DNA of 64,000 nucleotides from Corynebacterium lizhenjunii (GTDB lineage: Bacteria; Actinomycetota; Actinomycetes; Mycobacteriales; Mycobacteriaceae), in assembly GCF_011038655.2 (NCBI RefSeq), contig NZ_CP064954.1, positions 1,178,001-1,242,000 of the forward strand, read 5' to 3'. The notes under the pieces were generated by a model. That model saw only the letters and a program-made list of their open reading frames with translations, was not told the DNA's origin and made no database searches. Each line of letters begins with the position of its first letter. Positions within the stretch are counted from its first letter, which is position 1. Positions 49,053-57,933 of the stretch are shown here, one piece after another. The translations under genes were made by a program, and so were the position numbers.

Positions 49053-49244
49053 CTAGTGGCACCACCAGCGGGTGGGGTAGAGATCGCAGCGAACCAGATC
49101 CGTGTACTGCTCAATGTAGGACTTGTAGGGAACGAACCCAACGCTAGAGTGCGCGGGGGTGGCAGAAGCTACAGCTGCCGGGGACGCAATGACCAAGGCA
49201 GCAGAAGCCAGGGCCACGGATGCCAAAGCGCGAACAGAACGCAT
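49053..49244 (-). CDS. Small secreted peptide between kinase and regulator genes
   Basis: 63 residues with a strong ribosome site (AGGAAGG, 7 bases before ATG). A signal peptide (RALASVALASAALVIASPAA, cleavage predicted at ASA-TPAH) leaves a mature peptide of about 35 residues. Its end, VRCDLYPTRWWCH, has two Cys separated by eight residues, so a disulfide-closed aromatic ring is possible. No family recognised. Its position between a sensor kinase and its regulator, all on one strand, suggests a ligand or accessory peptide of that system. TAGGATATAA about 25-30 bases upstream of the ribosome site could be its own promoter element. It is too short to exclude other roles. Confidence 0.7.
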   Translation of the reverse strand: MRSVRALASVALASAALVIASPAAVASATPAHSSVGFVPYKSYIEQYTDLVRCDLYPTRWWCH

Positions 49245-49339
49245 GTGGGAACCTTCCTATGTGGGCGAATTACTGTGTGGGTTATATCCTACTATGTTGG
49301 GTGCTTGTGGCTGAATGCCTGCGGCGTAATTCCTGCGGC

Positions 49340-50470
49340 TTAACGGCCCCGGCGCAGCGCAGAGTGGGGAAGCTGGATGCGAGTCACCCACATCTTGCCC
49401 TGGGGTCCACCCTGGTAGCTTCCACCCACGTGTGCAATGCGCTTGGCTATGTCCTCCAAGCCAATTTCTGTGCTGAGGTAGCGCGGGGGCTGGGCGGAGG
49501 CGGTGGTTGAGCGCAACTCAATGTGGATCGTGTCTTCGCGCTCAATCGCCATCAGCCCAATGGTGCTGTGCGGCTGCGCGTATTTGATCAGGTTAGCTGC
49601 GAGTTCGGTAAAGATCTGTCCAATGTCTGTAGGCACCGCCCGGGCAGCGAGCTTCGGGGACAAAGAAAGCCGGGGAGTACACACAAAGCCGTGGCTGCGC
49701 AAGTAGGCGCCCAGCTCCTCTAATCCAGTCCCGACTGCGTAGATTTCCTGGGGTAGGTAGAACTCTCCGGATGGCCGGAGCTGATGGTTTTCGTCCTTCA
49801 TCACTCGCAACAACTCGCGGACTTCGCCCATGGCTTGGCGGGCGTCTTCTGCAATCGCGGTGGCGTTGTCTGCCACGGAGCCTTCACCACCGGAGCGTAA
49901 TGCCAGGGCCTCCGAGCGCATGACCACGGAAGTCAGCGTCGCCGCTACCGAGTCATGCAAGGCGGTAGCCAGGGCCTGGCGTTGGCGTTGCGCCTGGGCC
50001 TTGAGAGCCCGCTTTTCTGCCGCTGAACGCCGCACGGACATCCCCACAATTGTCGATACCACATAGAGACTGCCTAGGAACAGCGCTGGAAGTGGGGCGA
50101 ACGTGGCTTCACCGTTGCGATGCGGATCAAGCATGGACAGCACCATCATGACCACACCGTAAATAGTGGCCCAGACCCAGCCGCGCCGGTAGGACAAAAT
50201 GCCTACGACCATAAAAGACCACACCAATAGCAGCAGTGAGCGCCATTCTGTGTGCCAGCAGCCCAGGCCCAGCAGGCCCACGTAAGCGGTGGCTCCCCAC
50301 ACCGGGTAGAAAGCAACTAGCGGAGTGAGCATGATGCCCACTAGGGCCAAGACCGCACCGCCAAAGGTGAGCGCGCTGCTTTCTGCAATCAGCGACAAAA
50401 TAGCTAGGCTGACAACGCCAGTGACGGCTAACCAGGTAAACGAGCTCTTGGAGGCGGTGGCGGTGGGCAT
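49340..50470 (-). CDS. Membrane sensor histidine kinase (HisKA_3/NarX-DesK type)
   Basis: 376 residues. About five or six membrane helices occupy residues 12-145 with hardly any extracytoplasmic loop, so sensing is likely within or close to the membrane. The dimerisation motif ALATALHDSVAAT carries the phospho-accepting His172. The ATPase domain is shorter than usual; its N box reads TELAANLIKYAQ and the G box is degenerate (STEIGLEDIAKRIAHVGG). The start at 50470 is 8 bases after the gnd stop, so read-through from gnd is possible. The gap of 95 bases to the peptide gene may hold a second promoter. Confidence 0.87.
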   Translation of the reverse strand: MPTATASKSSFTWLAVTGVVSLAILSLIAESSALTFGGAVLALVGIMLTPLVAFYPVWGATAYVGLLGLGCWHTEWRSLLLLVWSFMVVGILSYRRGWVWATIYGVVMMVLSMLDPHRNGEATFAPLPALFLGSLYVVSTIVGMSVRRSAAEKRALKAQAQRQRQALATALHDSVAATLTSVVMRSEALALRSGGEGSVADNATAIAEDARQAMGEVRELLRVMKDENHQLRPSGEFYLPQEIYAVGTGLEELGAYLRSHGFVCTPRLSLSPKLAARAVPTDIGQIFTELAANLIKYAQPHSTIGLMAIEREDTIHIELRSTTASAQPPRYLSTEIGLEDIAKRIAHVGGSYQGGPQGKMWVTRIQLPHSALRRGR

Positions 50471-50478
50471 GGTGGAGG

Positions 50479-51945
50479 CTAGGCGTCCGTTTGGGTCAGC
50501 GAGCGGTCGGTGGACCACTCGATATGGAAGGTTCCGGGGCGGTCGGTGCGCTTGAACGTGTGGGCGCCGAAGAAATCGCGTTGGCCCTGCACGAGCGCTG
50601 CGGGCAGGCGCTCAGCGCGCAACGAGTCGTAGTAAGACAGTGAAGACGCAAACACCGGAACTGGCAGACCCAACTGGGTGGCTGCGACAATAACCCGCCG
50701 CCACGGATCAATGAGCTGGGACAGCTCTGACTTGAAGTAAGGATCCAGGATCAGCGCGGGCAGCTCTGGGTTGGTGTCGTAGGCCTCACGGATGCGGTCG
50801 AGGAACTTCGCGCGGATGATACAGCCGCCGCGCCAAATGGTGGCCAAATCGCGTGGATCCACGTTCCAGTTGTGTTCCTCGGAGCCAGCCTTGATCTCAT
50901 CGAAGCCTTGGGAGTAGGCGATGAGCTTGGCGGCGTAGAGGGCGCGGCGAACATCCTCAATGAAGACCGCCCGGTCGATACCCAGTGCAGCAATATCGGC
51001 CGCAAGGGTTCCGGCCGGCAGGTTGCCCTCGCGGGCGGCGGCGCGCTGCTGCGTGGCGGAAGAAAGCGCACGGGCGAAAACGGACTCTGCAATACCGGTA
51101 ACGGGCACACCGAGCTCGAGGCCGTTGATGGCAGTCCAGCGGCCGGTGCCCTTTTGCCCGGCAGCGTCGACAATCACATCAACCAGCGGGCTTCCCGTCG
51201 CCGGATCGACCTGCGCCAGGACCTCTGCGGTGATCTCAATGAGGTAGGAGTCCAGGTCCCCGCTGTTCCACTCGCGGAAGACTTCAGCGATTTCCGCCGG
51301 CTCCATGCCCGCGCCGTAACGCAGCAGCTGGTAAGCCTCGCCGATGACCTGCATGTCTGCGTATTCAATGCCGTTGTGGACCATCTTGACAAAGTGGCCG
51401 GCACCATCGGGACCAATGTGCGTCACGCACGGAGTTCCGTCCACCACTGCGGCAATCGACTCCAAGATAGGGCCGAGGGTCTCCCAAGATTCCACCGGGC
51501 CGCCGGGCATGATAGACGGGCCATTGAGCGCACCCTCCTCGCCACCGGAGATCCCAGCGCCTACGAAGTGGCGGCCGCGGGCAGCGACTTCCTTCTCGCG
51601 ACGGATAGTGTCGGTGTAGAGCGCGTTGCCGCCGTCAATAATGATGTCACCTTCATCCATGGCTTCACATAGCTGCTCTATAACAGCATCCGTCGCAGCA
51701 CCTGCCTGCACCATGATGATTGCCTTGCGCGGGCGCTCCAGGGAGGCCACGAAATCCTCGATGCTCTCTGCCGGGACAAAATCTCCCTCGTTGCCATGCT
51801 CAGCGACGAGTGCGCGAGTCTTTTCCGGGCTGCGGTTGTACACTGCGACGGTGTTGCCGTTGCGGGCGAAATTGCGGGCCAGGTTGGAGCCCATAACAGC
51901 AAGGCCGACAACACCAATTGAGGCGGTAGCGTGTGGTTGAGTCAT
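50479..51945 (-). CDS. gnd: 6-phosphogluconate dehydrogenase, decarboxylating
   Basis: 488 residues. Rossmann motif GLAVMGSNLARN at about 13-24. Substrate and catalytic motifs are GAGISGGEEGA (about 138-148), HIGPDGAGHFVKMVHNGIEY (with the Lys-His-Asn set) and the late IIRAKFLDRI. It is the NADP-dependent oxidative pentose phosphate enzyme giving ribulose 5-phosphate. The ATG at 51945 gives the family start; a TAGGAT box ends 7 bases upstream, suggesting a leaderless mRNA. Confidence 0.96.
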   Translation of the reverse strand: MTQPHATASIGVVGLAVMGSNLARNFARNGNTVAVYNRSPEKTRALVAEHGNEGDFVPAESIEDFVASLERPRKAIIMVQAGAATDAVIEQLCEAMDEGDIIIDGGNALYTDTIRREKEVAARGRHFVGAGISGGEEGALNGPSIMPGGPVESWETLGPILESIAAVVDGTPCVTHIGPDGAGHFVKMVHNGIEYADMQVIGEAYQLLRYGAGMEPAEIAEVFREWNSGDLDSYLIEITAEVLAQVDPATGSPLVDVIVDAAGQKGTGRWTAINGLELGVPVTGIAESVFARALSSATQQRAAAREGNLPAGTLAADIAALGIDRAVFIEDVRRALYAAKLIAYSQGFDEIKAGSEEHNWNVDPRDLATIWRGGCIIRAKFLDRIREAYDTNPELPALILDPYFKSELSQLIDPWRRVIVAATQLGLPVPVFASSLSYYDSLRAERLPAALVQGQRDFFGAHTFKRTDRPGTFHIEWSTDRSLTQTDA

Positions 51946-51952
51946 GCGGCCT

Positions 51953-51958
51953 ATCCTA
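51953..51958 (-). promoter_or_regulatory. -10 box of a leaderless promoter for gnd
   Basis: TAGGAT on the minus strand ends 7 bases before the gnd ATG. AGGATAGG in the same place could also be read as a ribosome site, so the call is ambiguous. Confidence 0.45.
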
Positions 51959-52055
51959 CTGTGTGCCGCCAACGTCCACTTAGTCAGCTCAAACCCGTCC
52001 GCCAGCCACCCCCAGGAAGTGTCGCGAATCACTTTACAGGTGGTTGGCGGGGTAG

Positions 52056-52061
52056 TACACT
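52056..52061 (+). promoter_or_regulatory. -10 box of a leaderless promoter (second HNH gene)
   Basis: TACACT ends 7 bases before the ATG at 52069; there is no ribosome site. Confidence 0.6.
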
Positions 52062-52068
52062 CTGCACC

Positions 52069-53520
52069 ATGTACGCGGGGGATTTCTTTACTATCCAGTC
52101 TCGGGGCATCCACTTAGTCGCCGAGTGCGCTGGCATGAGCGCCGAGGACTTCCTGGCCATGGGTGCTGACGGTACTACTGCCGCAGAGTTTGCCCACTTG
52201 GTCCAGGTCTACTTCGAGCCTGCTGATGCCCCCTCCTCCCGCAACCGTTCCTCCAAAGCCCAGGCCCGCAACCGTTCTGCCCAGTCCGAAGCCCGTGACC
52301 GTGCCGCGGCCAAAGCCCAGGCCACAGCCCAAGCCCAGGCCAAAAGCCTTGCTACCGCCCAAGCCGCTGCCCGTGACTTTGCCACCACCCAAGGCCACAG
52401 CCTACGCACCCTCACCCGCATCGAAGAACACGTCAGCCGCGTAAGCAAAGACCGCCGCTGGGAACTACGCCTCCTACTGTGCTCACTGCCCTGGCAAGAA
52501 CACGACACCGCCGCCGCAGACTTCCGCGGGCCTTCCAAACAATCCAACCCCGAGCGCGGCGTGCGCATGACACGCCGGGCCAACGGCAACCACACCATGT
52601 CCATTACAGACACCCCACAAGCTGTAGCCGACATGTACGGAGTCCTCACCGCCCAAGCCCAAGCAGCAGCAGAGGCCCAAGCCGCAGCGGAAGAGTCCCT
52701 CCCCGGCCTGGACAACAACGCCGACCCCGGCCACAATGGCGCAGAACCCGACACCACGGGCAGCCAGACCAACGCTGACCTTAGCAGCAGCAACACCGCC
52801 GATCAGAACGACGGCAGCAACACCACGGACCACCTTCACGCTGACCACCATGACGGTGGCAACGATGGCGACAGTGGTCGGGTTGCGGGCAGGCCTTATC
52901 GGCCGAGTCCGGTGGAGTTGGTTGATGCTGCCCACACCATCTTCTTCGGCGCAGACGACAACGACGAATCCGTCCCGCATGCCGCAAGGCCCCAGGTACG
53001 CACTAACGTCATCATCCGCCTTGAAGACCTCGACAAAATCATCCACGGCGACGGCGAAGAAATCACCGTAGAGCTCACCAACGGCGCACGCATGACTGGT
53101 GCCCAACTCGTAGCCCGCAAACTAGCTGATATTGGGCTTATCACCCTCGTCCACCCCTTTGCTGGCCCGGTCAATCTCTACACGGCTCGCTCTGCTTCTT
53201 ACAAGCAACGCCTTATGGCATGGGCAGAACACCCCACCTGCGCCTGGCCCGGATGTAACAAACCTGCCGAAGAATCCCAGATCCACCACATCCGCCGCCA
53301 CAAAGACAACGGACAAACAGAACCGTCTAATTTAGTGCCACTGTGCAAGTACCACAACGGCACCAACGACGATGACCCCACCAAACCCACAGGCAGAGGC
53401 ATCATCGAGCGTCTCAACGGACGTATTGTCTGGTTCCCACCCTGGGGCGGGCCACCGTGGTATATCCCCAGCCCCGCACACCCCGACCCACCACCACCAA
53501 GCCCACCACAGCGGGAATAG
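52069..53520 (+). CDS. DUF222/HNH endonuclease-family protein, low-complexity middle
   Basis: 483 residues. The N-terminal part contains an Ala/Gln/Arg/Lys-rich stretch with AQA-type repeats (about 58-120). Residues about 205-285 are low-complexity Ala/Gln then Asp/Asn/Gly/His (TDHLHADHHDGGND). The HNH domain is near 400-450: CAWPGCNKPAEES, QIHHIRRHKDNG, LVPLCKYHNG. It is a paralogue of the gene at 25063. It sits between gnd and the thioesterase gene, which are neighbours in other corynebacteria, so it looks inserted. Confidence 0.83.
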   Translation: MYAGDFFTIQSRGIHLVAECAGMSAEDFLAMGADGTTAAEFAHLVQVYFEPADAPSSRNRSSKAQARNRSAQSEARDRAAAKAQATAQAQAKSLATAQAAARDFATTQGHSLRTLTRIEEHVSRVSKDRRWELRLLLCSLPWQEHDTAAADFRGPSKQSNPERGVRMTRRANGNHTMSITDTPQAVADMYGVLTAQAQAAAEAQAAAEESLPGLDNNADPGHNGAEPDTTGSQTNADLSSSNTADQNDGSNTTDHLHADHHDGGNDGDSGRVAGRPYRPSPVELVDAAHTIFFGADDNDESVPHAARPQVRTNVIIRLEDLDKIIHGDGEEITVELTNGARMTGAQLVARKLADIGLITLVHPFAGPVNLYTARSASYKQRLMAWAEHPTCAWPGCNKPAEESQIHHIRRHKDNGQTEPSNLVPLCKYHNGTNDDDPTKPTGRGIIERLNGRIVWFPPWGGPPWYIPSPAHPDPPPPSPPQRE

Positions 53521-53990
53521 ACCGACCCCCAGTCGGCAAATCCGGCACGCCAGGATCACCCAAAGCACCGCTAAAACGCACTTGCGTGGGCGGGACTTCG
53601 GCGCGCGCGGGGTTCGCCAAGTTCGCACCGGAGGTGGGGCGCGGCTGCGGGAACTGATGTGACTTGTTACTGCCAAAGAAGCGCTCACCCGCCATGGAGA
53701 TTTTGGCTACGGTTGTCGGGAATGGACTACTTTTTGGGTTGGTTGGTGGCGGCGAACGGAAGCGAAGCGTGTGGCCAGTGGCGCGGTGAAGCATGACTGC
53801 CGGTGCAAAAAGCTCAGCGGTGGTGGGGAGGCGGTTGGCGCGGTGACGGCATCGCCATTGGCGGAAAGTACTCCGCGCACAAAACGGAGCTTCGAGGAAA
53901 TCCGGCTTGCGCACTGCGGCATCGTGAGGTACGTGGAGTTCTGGTGTGACTCGGGCCATGCGGCAGAGAAAGCCGCTACACTCTAATCGC
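53521..53990 (+). other. Gap of 470 bases after the second HNH gene
   Basis: No gene with support. A small hairpin CCGAC-N5-GTCGG (53522-53536) follows the HNH stop. The rest is G-rich without clear signals until the thioesterase promoter at its right end. It could include remnants of the sequence that came with the HNH gene. Confidence 0.45.
53977..53982 (+). promoter_or_regulatory. -10 box of a leaderless promoter (thioesterase)
   Basis: TACACT ends 8 bases before the ATG at 53991, with no ribosome site. Confidence 0.6.
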
Positions 53991-54449
53991 ATGAACCAGG
54001 ATTTTCAGAACTTGCAGACGATCATGGCCACTGCTCGGGAAAGGGCCCTGACCCCGGAAGAATTGGAAATACTCAACCAGGCGAACCGAGGCTTCGATGC
54101 CACCTTGGGGCTGCGCTATACCCACATCAGCAATGGAGAAGTACGCGGGGAACTTGAGGTGGGACCGGGGCATCACCAACCGTGGGGCATAGCTAACGGC
54201 GGGGTTTATGCTTCGATAGCGGAGTCTCTGGGATCCATCGCTGGGATAGTAGCCGCTGGCGGTGCGGTGATGGGCGTCAATAACAACACCAACTTCATCA
54301 AACCGGTACGCTCCGGGACGATCAAGGGCGTGGCACGTCCCACGCAGGTGGGTCGGCGCACACAGCTGTGGGTGGTGGACATGTTCCAGGAGGAAACGCT
54401 AGTGGCCACGTCGGTGCTGCGTACCATCGTGGCAGCGCCAGAGTCCTAG
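53991..54449 (+). CDS. PaaI-family hotdog thioesterase
   Basis: 152 residues. The hotdog core has HHQPWGIANGGVYASIAES (about 62-80), with the HGG-like N-G-G and a downstream acidic residue, then VNNNTNFIKPVRSG. Members hydrolyse acyl- or aryl-CoA thioesters; the substrate is not known. It is normally encoded beside gnd in corynebacteria. The ATG at 53991 was chosen because a -10 box lies 8 bases before it; an ATG at 53946 would precede the promoter. Confidence 0.88.
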   Translation: MNQDFQNLQTIMATARERALTPEELEILNQANRGFDATLGLRYTHISNGEVRGELEVGPGHHQPWGIANGGVYASIAESLGSIAGIVAAGGAVMGVNNNTNFIKPVRSGTIKGVARPTQVGRRTQLWVVDMFQEETLVATSVLRTIVAAPES

Positions 54450-54471
54450 GCAACGCAGGTGTTTACCCCGG

Positions 54472-54502
54472 ACCCCCGAAGTGCCCGACGTCCCGGGGGT
54501 TC
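54472..54502. terminator. Hairpin between convergent thioesterase and corA genes
   Basis: A 7-bp stem ACCCCCG/CGGGGGT with a 15-base loop. The T-run is short, so this is a moderate call. Confidence 0.5.
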
Positions 54503-54516
54503 AGTGGGTAGTCACG

Positions 54517-55590
54517 CTAGAGCCAATGGTTCTTTCGGAACCACAGCCACAGCCCGCCCACCACGGCCACCATAATTAGGATGGCGAAGGGATAGCCAAA
54601 CGCCCAATGCAGCTCCGGCATGATGTCGAAGTTCATGCCATAAATGCCCGCCACCAGGGTCGGGGCTGCCCACATGCCCACGACAGCGGAGATGGTGCGC
54701 ATGTCCTTGTTTTGCTGCAGGGAAACCTTGGCCACGGAGGCATCAATAAGCGAGGTTAAACGCTCATCGAAGTGCTTGACTTGGTCCTTGACCACCAGCT
54801 CATGGTCATTGACGTCACGCAAGTAGGAGCGGATCTGCTTCGAAATCAAGTCCTTGTGGTTGTTAATCATCGCCGATAGTGCATCTGAGAGCGGGGCAAT
54901 AGCATGCTTCATCTCTAGCACTTCGCGCTTGAACATGTAGATACGGTCGATATCGAACTGCGAGTCTGGGGTAAAAATCATTTCCTCCAGATCATCGACC
55001 TCAATGGCCAGGAGCTTCGCAATTTCCCCGTAACGGTCCACCAGCATGTCCAGCACCTTCCAGGCCATGGCCACAGGACCTAGCTCCACTAGTTCTTGGT
55101 CCTCGCCAATGGTATATGCCAGGTTGGGTAGCTTGGCCCGGTGGCGCACGGTAATGAGGAAGTCCCCGCCCACGATCATCTGCACTTCACCGGTGGAGAT
55201 GATTTGGCGTTTGTCATCGACTTCATCATGGTCGCGATAGTTGACAGAACGAGCCACAACAAAAAGTTGGTCATCATAGCGTTCTAGCTTGGGCCGTTGA
55301 TGTGCCTGGACGGCATCTTCCACAATCAGCTCGTGGATACGAAACTCCTCCGCCACCGTGGTCATCTGGTGCTCGTCTGGCTCATGCAGACCGACCCACA
55401 CAAACCCGCGCCCGTATTCGCGCAGCGCCTGCTGGGCGGCGGCTGGGGTGTACTCACCGGGCAACGCCACGCCGTCGACAAAGACGCGGCAGTGTTCAAT
55501 GGCGCGCTCTACTGGCACCCGCACCCGTGACGGCAGCGGGGAGGGCGCCTTCGGCTTACGCGACTTGAACGGAGATGGTACTCCCGCCAT
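54517..55590 (-). CDS. corA: CorA-like magnesium/cobalt transporter
   Basis: 357 residues. A large cytoplasmic N-terminal domain (about 1-285) is followed by two membrane helices. The first ends in the selectivity motif YGMN (in GIYGMNFD), followed by MPELHWAFGYP. The C-terminus ends in basic residues (WLWFRKNHWL). It forms pentameric channels for Mg2+ uptake. Two consecutive ATGs follow GGAGG; the second (55590) has the better spacing. Confidence 0.93.
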   Translation of the reverse strand: MAGVPSPFKSRKPKAPSPLPSRVRVPVERAIEHCRVFVDGVALPGEYTPAAAQQALREYGRGFVWVGLHEPDEHQMTTVAEEFRIHELIVEDAVQAHQRPKLERYDDQLFVVARSVNYRDHDEVDDKRQIISTGEVQMIVGGDFLITVRHRAKLPNLAYTIGEDQELVELGPVAMAWKVLDMLVDRYGEIAKLLAIEVDDLEEMIFTPDSQFDIDRIYMFKREVLEMKHAIAPLSDALSAMINNHKDLISKQIRSYLRDVNDHELVVKDQVKHFDERLTSLIDASVAKVSLQQNKDMRTISAVVGMWAAPTLVAGIYGMNFDIMPELHWAFGYPFAILIMVAVVGGLWLWFRKNHWL

Positions 55591-55738
55591 CATGGACCTC
55601 CCTGGGGCGCAGTAATAATCGACAGTCATGGTCGGCAAGAAAACCGGCATCAGCATCCGGCGTTGTGCCGAACCGGGTTAATAGTAGACCCAAAAGGTCC
55701 GGAGCATAGTAATTCCAGCGCTAGGCCCACGCCCCGCC

Positions 55739-55744
55739 TATACT
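55739..55744 (+). promoter_or_regulatory. -10 box of a leaderless promoter (methyltransferase)
   Basis: TATACT ends exactly 7 bases before the ATG at 55752; no ribosome site between. Confidence 0.65.
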
Positions 55745-55751
55745 ATGACGC

Positions 55752-56354
55752 ATGCCTACCTGGAAAGAAGTCACCGCCGCTAACCCCGCGCACTCGCACA
55801 ACTTCGCGCGTAAATGGAAGATGTTAGAGGCCCAAGGCCAAGACATCCACGGCGAGTCCCGGCTGATAGACGCCATGGCAGAGCGCGGCTCTAAAATCTT
55901 GGACGCTGGGTGCGGTTCGGGACGTCTGGGTGGGCGTTTGCACCAGCTGGGCCATACTGTCATTGGTATTGACGTCGATCCGATTTTGATTGAGCATGCT
56001 CGCCACGATCACCCGGAGGCGACGTGGATTGTGGGGGACTTGAGCACCGATGCCATCGAGGAACGCGCATTTGATCTTGCGGTGGCTGCCGGGAATGTGG
56101 TGGGCTTTTTGGATCCGCAGGGCCGGGGCGCGGCGTTTCGCAATGTGTTTAACGCCTTGGCCCCGGGCGGGCGTTTTGTAGTCGGGCTGGGGGCTGGCCG
56201 GGGATGGGAGTTTGCAGATTTGCTTCAGTTAGCCCAGGAGGAAGGCTTCCGGGTGGATGCCCAGTTTTCCTCCTGGGACTTGCGTCCCTTTGGGCCCAAC
56301 TCTACCTTCTTGGTGGTAGTCCTCAGCAGGCCTGGCGCCGACCTGCTGGGCTAG
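55752..56354 (+). CDS. Class I SAM-dependent methyltransferase
   Basis: 200 residues. Motif I ILDAGCGSGRLGG (about 49-61), motif II VIGIDVDPILIEHA and post-II TWIVGDLS are clear. NALAPGGRFVVGLG gives the later beta strand. It is a small soluble enzyme of the methyltransferase-11/25 type; the substrate is unknown. A copy of the 13-bp repeat starts 2 bases after its stop. Confidence 0.88.
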   Translation: MPTWKEVTAANPAHSHNFARKWKMLEAQGQDIHGESRLIDAMAERGSKILDAGCGSGRLGGRLHQLGHTVIGIDVDPILIEHARHDHPEATWIVGDLSTDAIEERAFDLAVAAGNVVGFLDPQGRGAAFRNVFNALAPGGRFVVGLGAGRGWEFADLLQLAQEEGFRVDAQFSSWDLRPFGPNSTFLVVVLSRPGADLLG

Positions 56355-56355
56355 T

Positions 56356-56368
56356 GCTTGCCGATGCC
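56356..56368 (+). repeat. Copy of 13-bp word GCTTGCCGATGCC
   Basis: Exact copy in the 19-base gap between convergent genes, followed by CCCC. An inverted copy lies at 56602 inside thiD-tenA. Confidence 0.85.
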
Positions 56369-56373
56369 CCCCT

Positions 56374-57933
56374 CTACCGCACCTCCGCGCCACCCGTACC
56401 GTACCTGCGGCTGGCCTGGTCGAAAAAGTCCACCTCATGGCGCGAGGCCAAGCAGAAGGCATCCTGGGCACGGCGCCTGGTGGGGGTATCGGCAGACTCG
56501 AGGGCATGTTCCACCAGTTCGATGGCTTGGCGGGTGCTGTCTAGGAAGTCCTCGCCGCCGTAGACAGAAAGCCAGGCGGTGTAGGGGTGGTTGGGGTGGT
56601 TGGCATCGGCAAGCAACTTGCCCACCGCAGCGTAGAGCCAGAAGCAGGGCAGCACTGCGGCGGCGGCAACCGCATAGGTGTCCGTGTGCGTGGTGGCCAC
56701 CAGGAAATCCGTGTAGGCCCTGGTCACGCGGGAGGGTGCAAGGGTAGGGCGGCTGCCTAACCAATTGCGGTGTAGGGAGGCCTCCTCCTCGACGCATTCC
56801 ACGGAAGAGGCCTGCCAAAACGCCGCCTCATGTGCTGCAACCCCGTCGCGCTGGGCCACCCCGGATAGGGCCACGGCGTAGGAGTTGAGGTAGAGCGCGT
56901 CCTGGGCTAAATAGAAGTCAAAGTCTTCCTTGGGCACAGTTCCCGCTGCAAGCCCGCGGATGAAGTCCAGCCCGCAGATGTCTAGCCAGTGCTGGGCGGC
57001 TGCCTCCCACAAGGCTTGGGTGTGCGGACCAGCGGCGGAGACCACGGGATCTGGGGTGGGGGTAGCTGGGGCGGGTGCGGCGGGGTCATAGGTGCTGTCG
57101 CACAATGCAGCCTGGTGAGCCAGGCGGTAGTTGTGGTTGACCGGGCCGTGCGATTGTGGGGAGTTGCCCACGTGGAGTTCGGCGGCATGGGCGATGGCCT
57201 CGTTGAGCCAGCGGGTGGCCCAGTGCAGGGCTTGGGGGCCGGCCTCGCCGTGGGCCAGACGGGTGGCCAGGGCAGCAGAGAGGGAACAGCCGGTGCCGTG
57301 GGTGTGCGGGGTGTCTACGCGCGGGGAGGCGACGCGGTGGACCTCGCCGGTGGGGCTCACCCAGGCGTTGTCTGCTTGCGGGCCGGTTAAGTGGCCGCCC
57401 TTGACCACGACGGCGACGTTGGTGGATTGGGCCCACTTTGTGGCCAGCGTGACGGCGGTGTCGAAGTCGCCGGGTTCTGGCTGGCCGGTGAGCACCGCCA
57501 ACTCCTTGAGGTTAGGGGTAATGACGGTGGCCCGCGGGCACAAGCTGCGCAGGGCGTCTTGGGCAGAGGCGTCTAGCAGCTCATCCCCGCTGGTAGCCAC
57601 CATGACGGGGTCTAGGACCACCGGGGTGTGGGTGGGTAGGTGGGCCAGGAAATCTGCAACCACGGCGCAGATCTCCGCGTTGGCCAGCATGCCAATTTTG
57701 ACGGCGTCGATGGATACATCGCTGGCAATCGATTCCAGCTGGGCGCGCAGGAACTCCTGCGGCGGCACGTGCACGGACTGCACGCCGGTGGTGTTTTGGG
57801 CCGTCAGTGCAGTGAGTGCACTCATGCCATAGCCGCCGGCGGCGAGGATGGATTTGAGGTCGGCCTGGATGCCGGCGCCGCCGGAGCAATCCGAACCGGC
57901 GATGGTCAAGATACGGGGAATGTTATACGTCAT
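56374..57933 (-). CDS. thiD-tenA: Bifunctional ThiD-TenA fusion (HMP/HMP-P kinase and thiaminase II/amidase)
   Basis: 519 residues. ThiD (about 1-265) has GSDCSGGAGIQADLKS, LDPVMVATSGDELL and the ATP site DTPHTHGTGCSLSAA; it phosphorylates HMP and HMP-P. A Pro/Ala linker (about 280-300) leads to TenA (about 305-519) with its catalytic Cys in VLPCFWLY and the Glu in ELVEHALE-type helices. TenA salvages HMP from degraded thiamine. The fusion joins two salvage steps in one chain. The gene ends the thiM-thiE-thiD operon, overlapping thiE by 11 bases. Confidence 0.93.
   Translation of the reverse strand: MTYNIPRILTIAGSDCSGGAGIQADLKSILAAGGYGMSALTALTAQNTTGVQSVHVPPQEFLRAQLESIASDVSIDAVKIGMLANAEICAVVADFLAHLPTHTPVVLDPVMVATSGDELLDASAQDALRSLCPRATVITPNLKELAVLTGQPEPGDFDTAVTLATKWAQSTNVAVVVKGGHLTGPQADNAWVSPTGEVHRVASPRVDTPHTHGTGCSLSAALATRLAHGEAGPQALHWATRWLNEAIAHAAELHVGNSPQSHGPVNHNYRLAHQAALCDSTYDPAAPAPATPTPDPVVSAAGPHTQALWEAAAQHWLDICGLDFIRGLAAGTVPKEDFDFYLAQDALYLNSYAVALSGVAQRDGVAAHEAAFWQASSVECVEEEASLHRNWLGSRPTLAPSRVTRAYTDFLVATTHTDTYAVAAAAVLPCFWLYAAVGKLLADANHPNHPYTAWLSVYGGEDFLDSTRQAIELVEHALESADTPTRRRAQDAFCLASRHEVDFFDQASRRYGTGGAEVR
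56602..56614 (-). repeat. Copy of 13-bp word GCTTGCCGATGCC
   Basis: Exact copy within the TenA-encoding part, encoding Leu-Ala-Asp-Ala. Confidence 0.8.
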
